The position numbers and the translations under genes were made by a program. Shown here piece by piece: positions 45,185 to 54,472 of a stretch of DNA of 64,000 bases. Source of the stretch: Chitinophaga sp. GbtcB8 (GTDB lineage: Bacteria > Bacteroidota > Bacteroidia > Chitinophagales > Chitinophagaceae). Under the pieces are notes generated by a model that saw only the letters and a program-made list of their open reading frames with translations, had not been told where the DNA came from and searched no databases. The stretch's first letter is position 1; each line of letters starts with the position of its first letter. The DNA is taken from NCBI RefSeq assembly GCF_019091455.1, contig NZ_JAGXJN010000029.1, positions 1 through 64,000 on the forward strand. Direction: 5' to 3'.

Positions 45185-47623
45185 ATGATGAAAAAAATAA
45201 ATAAAGATGCGGTATTTCCGCTGGCCGCATTAGTGATGCTTGTTTTTGCACTGTCGCGCCAAATGTTTATGGTGCCCCCATTGGGCAAGCTGCTGGATCC
45301 CTTTATTGGCGCAGTGCAAAATGAGGATGAAGGCCGTTTGAATGCCGCCGCATTATCCATCCCGGGAAAAGAGCTGAAAGCGCCGGTACAGGTATACTTT
45401 GACAAACGCAAGGTACCGCACATTTATGCACAAAATAACAGCGACCTGTATTTTGCACAGGGTTATGTAACTGCCAGCCTGCGTTTATGGCAAATGGATT
45501 TTATGACCTACGCCTCCGCAGGCCGCCTGGCTGAAATATTTTCCCAGAAAGATTTTTTTGATTACGACCGTAACCAGCGCAGGATAGGCATCCTGGAGGC
45601 CGCCAAACAATCGCTGAAAGTAATAAATGCCAATCCTCTTACCAAAGAAGCGCTGACTGCCTACACCAAAGGCGTGAACGCTTACATACACCAGCTGAGC
45701 TACCGGGAAATACCATTGGAGTATAAGATGCTGGGTTATGAGCCGGAACCCTGGACTGAGCTGAAAAGCGTGCTGATACTGAAAAGCATGGCCAATAACA
45801 TGACGGGATATGAAGAAGACCTGTTTATGTCAAAAATGATCCTGGCGCTGGGTGAGGAAAATTTTAATAAGCTGTACCCCGATTATTATGAGAACAGTAC
45901 CCCGGTAATGAATGCAAATAAGCCGGCCCTGTTTGCTGCAGCAGCGCCGCTTAAGGTACCCTCGTACCTGGATTATTCCTTTCTTTCTTCCAACTCCGTA
46001 ATAGCAGAAAGCCCTTATAACCCGCGCCTGGGCAGTAACAGCTGGGCGGTATCCGGCAAAAGAACAAAGTCCGGTTTTCCCATCCTGGCCAATGATCCGC
46101 ACCTGGGCCTTAGCCTGCCCAACATCTGGATAGAGATGCAGCTAACAGCGCCGGGCATGAATGTATATGGCGTGTCCATTCCGGGCGCACCGGCCATCAT
46201 CATAGGCTTTAATGAAAAAGTAGCCTGGGGCATTACCAATGGCAGTGATGATGTAAGGGACTGGTACAAGCTGAAAATAACCAATGATTATAAACAATAT
46301 GAGTTGGATGGACAGTGGCGTAACCTGGCCTACCGCGTAGAAGAAATAAAAAGGAGAGGGGAAGCGCCTTTCTATGATACCGTATACAGCAGCGTGCATG
46401 GGCCTATTGTGAACAACCGCAGCTTCCCCGGCAAGGATCCTGATATGATGGATATGGCATTACGCTGGGAGCTGCACCGCCCTTCCAACGAGTTTTACAC
46501 TTTTATTAAGCTGAACACAGCAGCTGATTATAATGATTATAAAGCCGCCATCCGCAATTACAGCACCCCGCTGCAGAACTTCACCTATGCCGGCAAGGAT
46601 AACATCATTGCCATTAATCACCAGGGCAGCATGCCTGTTAAATGGGCCGGGCAGGGGAAATTTATACTGGACGGCACCCGCAGCGCACACCTGTACACGA
46701 AATATATACCGGTAGATAGTTTGCCACAGCGGTATAACCCGGAATGTAATTACGTGCAGTCAGCCAACCAGCACCCCACGTACGATAACTACCCTTATTA
46801 CTATAATGGTTATTACAGTGAAACCCGCGCTAACCGTATAGAGCAGCTTTTATCTAAAAGTGACAAGCTGGATATTGCAGGCATGGAAGCCATTCAGCTG
46901 GATAATACCAACTCTTTTTCAGCAGAAGCATTGCCGGTGTTGTTAAGCAAAATTAACAGGAGCCGTTTAAACCCGCAGCAGCAAAAAGACCTGGATGCCG
47001 TAAGCAAGTGGAAAGGCAATTACGATTTTAAGGATAAAATAGCACGCCTGTACGAAATTTGGTGGGCCAACACCGTCTTTTATACCTGGGATGAGTTTAA
47101 GAACTACCGCTTTTACCTGCGGCCGCCGGATAAAGTGGTGCTGCTGGACCTCATCCGCAAAGAACCTGATAACAAGTATTTTGACCTGCAAAGCACCGCA
47201 CAGCAGGAGAATGCATCGGATATTATTACAGATGCTTTCATCACCTCCTCAAACGATTTCACTAAAACCCGTAAAGAAGGGCGGGAGCAATGGGGCGATT
47301 ATCATAAAGTGAATTTAATGCATCCCACTAACCTGCCGGCCTTTAGTGAAATGAGCCTTTCTGCCGCCGGCCAGTCAGAAGCCATTAATGCTACCTCCCG
47401 CAACTGGGGCCCATCCTGGCGCATGATCGTAGAGCTGGGAGATAGGCCAAAGGCATACGGCATTTACCCCGGCGGCCAGTCCGGTAACCCGGCCAGCGAG
47501 TATTACAACAATTTTACCAAAGACTGGAATAAAGGCAAATACTATCCGCTGCTGTTCTTTATGAACAGTGCAGAAGCCAAAGCACAGGCCAGCAGTACCT
47601 GGACATTCAACACCGCCAAATAA
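45185..47623 (+). CDS. Penicillin-acylase-family Ntn hydrolase
   Basis: An 812-residue precursor with an N-terminal membrane or signal segment (about 10-30). The autoproteolysis site is in GSNSWAVSG, with Ser284 as the expected N-terminal nucleophile of the beta chain. The following NDPHL and GITNGSDDVRDWY segments are typical of the penicillin G acylase / PvdQ superfamily. An ATG at 45188 is an equally possible start. These enzymes cleave amides, often fatty-acyl or aromatic-acyl amides. Eleven bases after the receptor gene, it may deacylate a lipopeptide precursor in the periplasm, as PvdQ does for pyoverdine, or protect the host. The family also has many general paralogues in Bacteroidota, so the pathway role is inference. 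Confidence 0.88.
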   Translation: MMKKINKDAVFPLAALVMLVFALSRQMFMVPPLGKLLDPFIGAVQNEDEGRLNAAALSIPGKELKAPVQVYFDKRKVPHIYAQNNSDLYFAQGYVTASLRLWQMDFMTYASAGRLAEIFSQKDFFDYDRNQRRIGILEAAKQSLKVINANPLTKEALTAYTKGVNAYIHQLSYREIPLEYKMLGYEPEPWTELKSVLILKSMANNMTGYEEDLFMSKMILALGEENFNKLYPDYYENSTPVMNANKPALFAAAAPLKVPSYLDYSFLSSNSVIAESPYNPRLGSNSWAVSGKRTKSGFPILANDPHLGLSLPNIWIEMQLTAPGMNVYGVSIPGAPAIIIGFNEKVAWGITNGSDDVRDWYKLKITNDYKQYELDGQWRNLAYRVEEIKRRGEAPFYDTVYSSVHGPIVNNRSFPGKDPDMMDMALRWELHRPSNEFYTFIKLNTAADYNDYKAAIRNYSTPLQNFTYAGKDNIIAINHQGSMPVKWAGQGKFILDGTRSAHLYTKYIPVDSLPQRYNPECNYVQSANQHPTYDNYPYYYNGYYSETRANRIEQLLSKSDKLDIAGMEAIQLDNTNSFSAEALPVLLSKINRSRLNPQQQKDLDAVSKWKGNYDFKDKIARLYEIWWANTVFYTWDEFKNYRFYLRPPDKVVLLDLIRKEPDNKYFDLQSTAQQENASDIITDAFITSSNDFTKTRKEGREQWGDYHKVNLMHPTNLPAFSEMSLSAAGQSEAINATSRNWGPSWRMIVELGDRPKAYGIYPGGQSGNPASEYYNNFTKDWNKGKYYPLLFFMNSAEAKAQASSTWTFNTAK

Positions 47624-47631
47624 CAGACCGT

Positions 47632-48009
47632 ATGAAAAAGAATATACTGAATAATATAAAGATCCTTGCGCTCACCATTATACTCATTATACTTACCCGC
47701 ATGATAGGCATACTGCCCTGGTGGAGCTTTATTATACCCGTAGGGGCATTGGGCATTGTTATGACTGTAAAGAAATGGAGCAGGGCCGGTTTTGGATTAG
47801 GTTTCCTGGCAGGCTTCCTCACCTGGGCCGGCGCAAACCTGTACTTCGATGCAGCTTTGCAGGGCGCTGTGCTGGATAAGCTGGGCCTTTTATTATCCGT
47901 ACCCGCCATTGTAATAGTACTGCTCTCCGGCATTATAGGCGGGCTGTTAACCGGGCTGGCGCTGTACACCGGCAAAGCGCTGGTAGCGGAACGCAGTATC
48001 AATATTTAG
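47632..48009 (+). CDS. Small integral membrane protein, unknown function
   Basis: A 125-residue protein with about four hydrophobic segments (ILALTIILIILT, FIIPVGALGIVMTV, LGFLAGFLTWAGA, and AIVIVLLSGIIGGLLTGLAL). No catalytic motif is seen. It begins nine bases after the acylase stop and probably closes the biosynthetic operon. The family was not recognised. Confidence 0.75.
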   Translation: MKKNILNNIKILALTIILIILTRMIGILPWWSFIIPVGALGIVMTVKKWSRAGFGLGFLAGFLTWAGANLYFDAALQGAVLDKLGLLLSVPAIVIVLLSGIIGGLLTGLALYTGKALVAERSINI

Positions 48010-48051
48010 GGAATTTTTCTATCTTGTTCATGCTCAAACGCATTGAACAGG

Positions 48052-50064
48052 ATGAAAATAAGAAGGCTGATTCCACTGGTACTCATGTTCATTTCCGTGC
48101 ATAGCTATGCACAGGATAAAACTTACATCACTAACCGCGCACCCCTGCGCCCAAACCCTTATATAGAGCTGCCTTTGGGCGCCATTAAACCACAGGGCTG
48201 GTTAAAGGAAATGCTGGTACGCCAGAAAAATGGCATGACGGGTAAGCTGGATGAGCTGTACCCGTTAGTAATGAATGAGCGCAATGGCTGGCTGGGCGCC
48301 GATGGCGACCAGTGGGAGCGGGGCCCTTACTGGATAGATGGATTGCTGCCGCTGGCCTATATCCTGGACGATCAGCAGCTGATAGCAAAAGTAAAACCCT
48401 GGGTGGAATGGGCTATCAAAAGCCAGCAGCCCGATGGTTATTTTGGTCCTTCCAAAGATTACCCTTACGAAGCAGGTTTGAACCGCGATAACAGCCGCGA
48501 CTGGTGGCCTAAAATGGTGATGCTGAAAGTGCTGAAGCAATACTATATGGCCACGCAGGACCCGCGTGTGATCACTTTAATGACCAGGTATTTTAAGTAC
48601 CAGCTAAAAGAGCTGCCGCAAAAACCGCTGGATCACTGGTCTTTCTGGGCCCGCTACCGCGGCGGCGATAACCTGATGGTAGTATACTGGTTATACAATA
48701 TCACCGGCGATAAATTCCTGCTGCAGCTGGGTGATCTGCTGCACAAACAAACCTTTGATTATACCAGCGCTTTCCTGCAGGGCGGTCTGTTAGCCACCCC
48801 CGGCAGCATACACGGCGTAAACCTGGCCCAGGGCATGAAAGAGCCGCTCATTTACTACCAGCAGCACCCGCAACAGCAGTATATAACGGCAACGGATAAA
48901 GGATTACAGGACCTGCGTAAGTTTAACGGGCAGGCCAATGGTATGTATGGTGGCGATGAAGCCCTGCACGGCAACAATCCCACACAAGGCTCTGAATTAT
49001 GTTCTGCTGTGGAAATGATGTTTTCGCTGGAAAGCATGCTGGAAATTACCGGCAGCGTAGCGTATGCAGACCATATTGAAAAAATTGCTTTTAATGCATT
49101 ACCCACACAGGTAACGGCGGATTGTATGAACCGCCAGTATTTTCAGCAGGCCAACCAGGTCATGATCTCCCGCCACATCCGCAATTTTGATATTAACCAT
49201 GACGGTACAGATGTATGTTATGGTTTGCTCTCCGGTTATCCCTGCTGCACTTCCAACATGCACCAGGGCTGGCCCAAATTCACCCAGAACCTCTGGTATG
49301 CCACAGCTGATAAGGGTTTGGCGGCATTGTTATACGCACCCAGCGAAGTAAAAGCCCATGTAGCCAATGGCCGTGAGGTTACCGTAAAGGAAACAACTAA
49401 TTACCCTTTTGAAGAAGCCATTCAATTCACCATTACTACAGATAAAGGAGGAGCCGTTAGTTTCCCACTGCACCTGCGCATACCCAAATGGTGTACAAAA
49501 GCTGTTGTAAAAGTGAACGGCAAGGTATTACAGGAAGCTAACAGCAATCAGATAGTAAAGATCAGCCGCGCCTGGACTTCCGGCGATGTGGTGGAGCTGG
49601 CGCTGCCCATGCATATTTTTAAAGAGAATTGGTATGAAAATTCTATGTCGGTAGAGCGCGGCCCTTTAACCTATGCGTTGAAAATAGGAACATCCGTAAA
49701 AAAGGTAAAGAACGATAAAGACCCGGTAGATTATGGTGCGGAATTTTATGAAGTTCATCCCACCACACCCTGGAACTATGGCCTGATAGAAGTGCCGGAT
49801 AATAAGCTGGAAGCCAGCTTCAGCGTAGAAAAGCAAACCACCATAGCCGCTTACCCCTGGGACCTGGAAAATGCACCGGTGATCCTGAAAACAAAAGCCC
49901 GGCGCATTCCATCCTGGCAATTGTATAACGATATGGCAGGCCCCATTCCCTTCAGCGTTACCTACCATATGGAAGCTGCGCAGGAACCGGAAGACATTAT
50001 ACTGGTACCCTATGGCTGTACACAGCTGCGTATAGCCCAGTTCCCGGTAGTAGGAAACAGATAA
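48052..50064 (+). CDS. GH127-like glycoside hydrolase (beta-L-arabinofuranosidase family), secreted
   Basis: About 670 residues with a signal peptide (LVLMFISVHSYA). ATG 48052 is preferred over an in-frame TTG nine bases upstream because it starts the signal peptide directly. The family is recognised from the alpha/alpha-barrel segments (RNGWLGADGDQWERGPYW, KSQQPDGYFG) and the cysteine pair Cys398-Cys399 in GYPCCTSNMHQGWPKF. In GH127 these cysteines form the Zn site and nucleophile. It likely removes beta-L-arabinofuranose or a related sugar from plant glycans. It starts 42 bases after the membrane protein gene and may have its own promoter. No functional link to the NRPS is apparent. Confidence 0.88.
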   Translation: MKIRRLIPLVLMFISVHSYAQDKTYITNRAPLRPNPYIELPLGAIKPQGWLKEMLVRQKNGMTGKLDELYPLVMNERNGWLGADGDQWERGPYWIDGLLPLAYILDDQQLIAKVKPWVEWAIKSQQPDGYFGPSKDYPYEAGLNRDNSRDWWPKMVMLKVLKQYYMATQDPRVITLMTRYFKYQLKELPQKPLDHWSFWARYRGGDNLMVVYWLYNITGDKFLLQLGDLLHKQTFDYTSAFLQGGLLATPGSIHGVNLAQGMKEPLIYYQQHPQQQYITATDKGLQDLRKFNGQANGMYGGDEALHGNNPTQGSELCSAVEMMFSLESMLEITGSVAYADHIEKIAFNALPTQVTADCMNRQYFQQANQVMISRHIRNFDINHDGTDVCYGLLSGYPCCTSNMHQGWPKFTQNLWYATADKGLAALLYAPSEVKAHVANGREVTVKETTNYPFEEAIQFTITTDKGGAVSFPLHLRIPKWCTKAVVKVNGKVLQEANSNQIVKISRAWTSGDVVELALPMHIFKENWYENSMSVERGPLTYALKIGTSVKKVKNDKDPVDYGAEFYEVHPTTPWNYGLIEVPDNKLEASFSVEKQTTIAAYPWDLENAPVILKTKARRIPSWQLYNDMAGPIPFSVTYHMEAAQEPEDIILVPYGCTQLRIAQFPVVGNR

Positions 50065-50079
50065 CTGATAAATAATTAT

Positions 50080-51606
50080 ATGAAAAAGTTTGTCCGGCTT
50101 TTGCCCGCGCTGTTATTGCTGTTCATCAGCAGCTACGCGCAAAAGAAAACCACCCAGCCTAATATCATTTTCATCCTGTCTGATGATCATGCGTACCAGG
50201 CCATCAGCGCATATGGCAGTAAGCTGATGCAAACACCCAACATAGACCGCATTGCACGGGGAGGCGCCCTTTTCAGGAATGCGCTGGTAGGCAATTCGAT
50301 TTGCGGCCCCAGCCGCGCTACCCTGCTTACCGGCAAGTATAGTCACCTGAACGGGTATACGCTGAATGAAAAGAAGTTTGATATTTCACAGGAGCTGTTT
50401 CCCCGCATTTTGCAGCAGCATAATTACCAGACCGCCTGGATAGGGAAGTGGCACCTGGGCAGCCTGCCGCAGGGGTTTGACTACTGGAATATTTTACCCG
50501 GCCAGGGCCAGTACTACAATCCTGACTTTATAAAAATTGGCGGCGATACTTCCCGTTCCAGCGGTTATGTAACCAGCCTGATAACAGAATTTTCTATTAA
50601 CTGGCTGCAGCAGCGGGATACCAGCAAACCATTTTTTATGGTGGTAGGGGAAAAGGCTACGCACCGCGAATGGCTGCCGGATCTCCAGGACCTGGGCGCT
50701 TATGATAACGTTGACTTTCCTTTACCCGCTAATTTTAAAGATGATTATAAAGGCCGTATAGCCGCGCAAAACCAGGACATGACCATTGCCAATACCATGC
50801 GCCTGAAAGAAGACCTGAAAGTACATGCTGATTATGAAAAAAACGGCATCTACAACCGCTTTAACCCGGAACAGAAAAAGGTCTTCATGGATTATTATGA
50901 AGCTAAGGTAAGCAAGGAATTTGATGCGAAAAAACTAAGCGGCGATACCCTGGTAAAATGGAAATACCAGCGCTATATAAAAGATTATTTAGCCACCGCC
51001 CGCTCACTGGACCGTAACATTGGCCGGCTGCTGGATTACCTGGATCAAAGCGGTTTGTCAAAAAATACGGTAGTGATCTACGCCTCTGACCAGGGATTTT
51101 ATTTAGGAGAGCATGGCTGGTTTGATAAACGTTTTATTTACGAAGAATCTTTACGCACCCCCTTTATGATCCGCTACCCGGGCGTAGTACAGCCGGGTAC
51201 TTCCATTCCGCAGCTGATGGTGAATATTGACTGGGCGCCCGCTATTTTAGATATGGCCGGCGTACCCGCACCTGCAGAAATGCAGGGCACCTCTTTTTTG
51301 CCCTTGCTGAAAGGAGATACAACGAACTGGCGCAAGGCGGCTTATTATCATTACTATGAGTTTCCACAGCCGCACCATGTATACCCGCACTTCGGTATCC
51401 GCACAGAAAAATATACCCTGGTACGGTTCTATGATCAAACCAACACCTGGGAGTTATATGACCTGCAAAAAGACCCACAGGAAATGTTTAACCTGTATGG
51501 ACAGGCAGCTTATAAACAGCTCACTGCAACGCTGAAACAGCAACTGCGGCAGCTGATACAGGAGTATAAGGATGGGGAGGCATTGAAGATCATGGATCAG
51601 CAATAA
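50080..51606 (+). CDS. Secreted sulfatase (formylglycine type)
   Basis: A 508-residue protein with a signal peptide (LLPALLLLFISSYA). It has the sulfatase N-terminal core (NIIFILSDDHAYQA), the CxPxR formylglycine motif CGPSR at Cys75 followed by ATLLTGKY, and the second signature GKWHLG. It lies 15 bases after the GH127 gene, suggesting joint use on a sulfated or decorated polysaccharide. The substrate cannot be named. Activity needs a separate formylglycine-generating or anSME maturase, which is not encoded in the window. Confidence 0.92.
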   Translation: MKKFVRLLPALLLLFISSYAQKKTTQPNIIFILSDDHAYQAISAYGSKLMQTPNIDRIARGGALFRNALVGNSICGPSRATLLTGKYSHLNGYTLNEKKFDISQELFPRILQQHNYQTAWIGKWHLGSLPQGFDYWNILPGQGQYYNPDFIKIGGDTSRSSGYVTSLITEFSINWLQQRDTSKPFFMVVGEKATHREWLPDLQDLGAYDNVDFPLPANFKDDYKGRIAAQNQDMTIANTMRLKEDLKVHADYEKNGIYNRFNPEQKKVFMDYYEAKVSKEFDAKKLSGDTLVKWKYQRYIKDYLATARSLDRNIGRLLDYLDQSGLSKNTVVIYASDQGFYLGEHGWFDKRFIYEESLRTPFMIRYPGVVQPGTSIPQLMVNIDWAPAILDMAGVPAPAEMQGTSFLPLLKGDTTNWRKAAYYHYYEFPQPHHVYPHFGIRTEKYTLVRFYDQTNTWELYDLQKDPQEMFNLYGQAAYKQLTATLKQQLRQLIQEYKDGEALKIMDQQ

Positions 51607-51695
51607 AGAACCGTCCGCACTCTGGAAGCGGTAAATATATATACAGGCATGTTTATTGCCACACCTGGTATTAAAGTGCAGGCCGGGAAGAGATT

Positions 51696-53300
51696 ATGGA
51701 GAACTTTGAAATAGTGATCATTTTGTTTGTTGTACTGCTTGCATTAATGGCAGTAGCAGACAAAGCAAGATTGTCTAATGCAGTGATGCTGGTAATAGCA
51801 GGTATCGTTATTGGTTTTATACCGGCATTGCCATCCCTTGTGCTGGACCCTGAGATCGTGTTCCTGCTTTTTTTGCCCCCGGTCTTATATGATGCGGCTT
51901 CCCACACCTCCTGGCACGACTTTAAATCCGAGATTGTTCCCATATCTACGCTGGCTATTATATTAGTGTTCTTTACTACTATCGCAGTAGCTATTGCCTC
52001 TTATTTTTTAATTCCGGGATTTACCTGGCCGCTGGCGTTTGTTTTAGGCGCTATTGTATCACCGCCGGATGCCGTAGCAGCCACCAGTATTACAAAAGGG
52101 TTGGGATTAAATAAAAGGGTCGTTACCATTTTGGAGGGAGAGAGCCTGGTTAATGATGCTTCCGCTCTTATCTCATACCGCTTTGCTATTATAGCCATTG
52201 GCACGGGTTCATTTGTGCTGTGGAAAGCTGGAATAGATTTCTTGCTCCTGGTTACGGGAGGCATCATAATTGGAGTAGCCATTGGGTTCCTGTTGATATA
52301 TATACACAAACTGATCCTTAACAATTCCCTTATCAGTACCTCGCTCACCTTATTAACGCCATTCATCTCCTACCTGGTAGCAGAACATCTGCATACTTCT
52401 GGCGTACTGGCAGTAGTGAGTACCGGTCTTATTATATCCTGGCGCGCACCCGAAGCATATTCTTATCAGACCCGGATCAGGAACCGCGCCGTTTGGGATA
52501 CGATGATCTTCCTGCTCAATGGTTTCATTTTCATCCTTATCGGCTTACAGCTTCCCGCCATCCTGGCAGACGTAAAGAAATATGGTATTGTTAATCTTTT
52601 GATGTACGGTCTTCTTGTAAGCGGGGTTACAATTATTATCCGCTTATTATGGGTATTCGGCGCTGCTTACTCGCCCCTTATAAACGGCAGCGGTAAAAAT
52701 AAAAAAGCAGATGGCAGTCAGCTCACCGCCTGGAAAAGTGTATTGATCATAGCATGGACCGGCACCCGCGGAATTGTATCCCTGGCCACCGCGCTGGCAT
52801 TACCGTTAACTTTCAGTAACGGACATGCTTTTGCGCAGCGTTCATTGATCCTGTTCCTGGCCTTTGTTGTTATTTTTATTACCCTGGTAGTGCAGGGGCT
52901 GTCACTTCCCCTGCTTATAAAAATGCTGCGCATAAAAGCTAACCCCGATCCTTTTAAAGAAGAGCGGGAGATGAGACTGTTAATGGCAGGCCAGGTGATC
53001 GGCTTTATTGAAACTCAGCTTCCGGAAAAGGCTGATGGATCATTAATAAAGCGGCTAAAACAACGCTATACTATTATAATAGAAGAATTGGAAGATCTTT
53101 CCAGGCGATTGCCTGAAAAGCCTGTGGTAACAGATATAACCTCATTATCCATTCAGCAGGAGATCATAGAATGGCAGCGCAAGCTGCTGATCGCCTTTCA
53201 TAAAGAAGGCCGTTTTAACGAATATACCATCCGCATGCTGGAACAGGAGCTGGATCATGAAGAAGTAAGGCTAACCAGCCGTTTCAGAAAAATGAAATAA
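51696..53300 (+). CDS. Na+/H+ antiporter, CPA1/NhaP type
   Basis: A 534-residue protein with about twelve membrane segments and a cytosolic tail of about 120 residues. The diagnostic CPA1 stretches are LPPVLYDAA, the SPPDAVAA loop and the EGESLVNDASAL ion-binding motif. The family exchanges Na+ (or K+) for protons for pH and salt homeostasis. It stands alone with an 89-base upstream gap. No regulatory partner is seen. Confidence 0.93.
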   Translation: MENFEIVIILFVVLLALMAVADKARLSNAVMLVIAGIVIGFIPALPSLVLDPEIVFLLFLPPVLYDAASHTSWHDFKSEIVPISTLAIILVFFTTIAVAIASYFLIPGFTWPLAFVLGAIVSPPDAVAATSITKGLGLNKRVVTILEGESLVNDASALISYRFAIIAIGTGSFVLWKAGIDFLLLVTGGIIIGVAIGFLLIYIHKLILNNSLISTSLTLLTPFISYLVAEHLHTSGVLAVVSTGLIISWRAPEAYSYQTRIRNRAVWDTMIFLLNGFIFILIGLQLPAILADVKKYGIVNLLMYGLLVSGVTIIIRLLWVFGAAYSPLINGSGKNKKADGSQLTAWKSVLIIAWTGTRGIVSLATALALPLTFSNGHAFAQRSLILFLAFVVIFITLVVQGLSLPLLIKMLRIKANPDPFKEEREMRLLMAGQVIGFIETQLPEKADGSLIKRLKQRYTIIIEELEDLSRRLPEKPVVTDITSLSIQQEIIEWQRKLLIAFHKEGRFNEYTIRMLEQELDHEEVRLTSRFRKMK

Positions 53301-53358
53301 TATACGTAATACAGATCAGGGTATAATTTTTGCGTTAACATTTGCAGATCTTAATTAT

Positions 53359-54468
53359 ATGGTGCCGGAAAATCTGGATATAGTTCGTTTTGCGCCCCGC
53401 GGCAAAAATAGTTTTTATGAAACAGTATTAACTAAGGTTAATGCGTATCTCAAAACACAGCAGATCTCCCCTTATGCTAATGCCGGCATGTGGATAAAGG
53501 CCATCGTTATGCTGCTGCTGTACACAGCGCCTTATGTTTTACTGGTAACCGGTGTAGGTGCAAATAATCTCTGGATCTTCCTGGGTTTATGGTTCCTGAT
53601 GGGGTGGGGAATGTGCGGCATTGGCGCAGCAGTTATGCACGATGCGAATCATGGCTCTTTCTCTTCCCACAAAAAGGTGAACCGTTCCATTGGTTATCTC
53701 CTGGAAATGATAGGCGGCTACTCCGTGAACTGGAAGATCCAGCATAATATCCTGCATCATACCTACACCAATATAACGGGCTTGGATGAAGATATTGACA
53801 GCATTACCCTGTTGCGCTTTTCCCCCCGGCAGCCCCGGTATTGGTTTCACCGGTATCAATATATTTATGCCTGGGGTTTTTATATGATCATGACCCTGTT
53901 CTGGATGACGGTAAAGGATTATATGCAGGCTATCCGCTACAAACACCACAACCTGCTCATCAAGCAAAAGGTATCACTCAAACAGGCCATATCCAGCATT
54001 ACCTTGTATAAGGTTTTTTATTACGGATATATCATGGTATTGCCTCTTTTCTTATCAGGGCAGCCCTGGTATACAATAGTGTTTGGATTTTTATTAATGC
54101 ACTTTACAGCGGGATTATTCCTTTCCTGCGTTTTTCAGCCCGCGCATGTGATGGAGGAATCGCCCTTTTCATTACCGGTAAATGTGGATGGTACGCCGCG
54201 TATGGAAGATTCATGGGCGATCCATGAGCTGGTCAATACTACCAATTATGCTCCCCGTAGCCGTGTACTATCCTGGTTTATAGGCGGCCTCAATTACCAG
54301 ATAGAACATCATTTGTTTACCGGTGTATGCCATGTACATTATAGAAAAATAGCACCAATAGTAAAAGCTACTGCTAAAGAATACGGATTACCCTATAATG
54401 AGCAGCGTACTTTTTTACAGGCGCTTTACCGGCATGCCGGCATGTTGAAGTTGTTGGGAAGAAAATGA
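53359..54468 (+). CDS. Membrane fatty acid desaturase
   Basis: A 369-residue protein with hydrophobic segments and three histidine boxes that bind the diiron centre: HDANHGS, HNILHHTYTN and QIEHH. The QxxHH third box places it with front-end (delta-6-like, linoleoyl-CoA desaturase) enzymes. The upstream 58 bases are A/T-rich with a TAATTTTT stretch that may be a -7 box; no -33 box was found. It converges with the sigma-54 regulator gene, with four bases between the two stops. Confidence 0.92.
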   Translation: MVPENLDIVRFAPRGKNSFYETVLTKVNAYLKTQQISPYANAGMWIKAIVMLLLYTAPYVLLVTGVGANNLWIFLGLWFLMGWGMCGIGAAVMHDANHGSFSSHKKVNRSIGYLLEMIGGYSVNWKIQHNILHHTYTNITGLDEDIDSITLLRFSPRQPRYWFHRYQYIYAWGFYMIMTLFWMTVKDYMQAIRYKHHNLLIKQKVSLKQAISSITLYKVFYYGYIMVLPLFLSGQPWYTIVFGFLLMHFTAGLFLSCVFQPAHVMEESPFSLPVNVDGTPRMEDSWAIHELVNTTNYAPRSRVLSWFIGGLNYQIEHHLFTGVCHVHYRKIAPIVKATAKEYGLPYNEQRTFLQALYRHAGMLKLLGRK

Positions 54469-54472
54469 TCCG

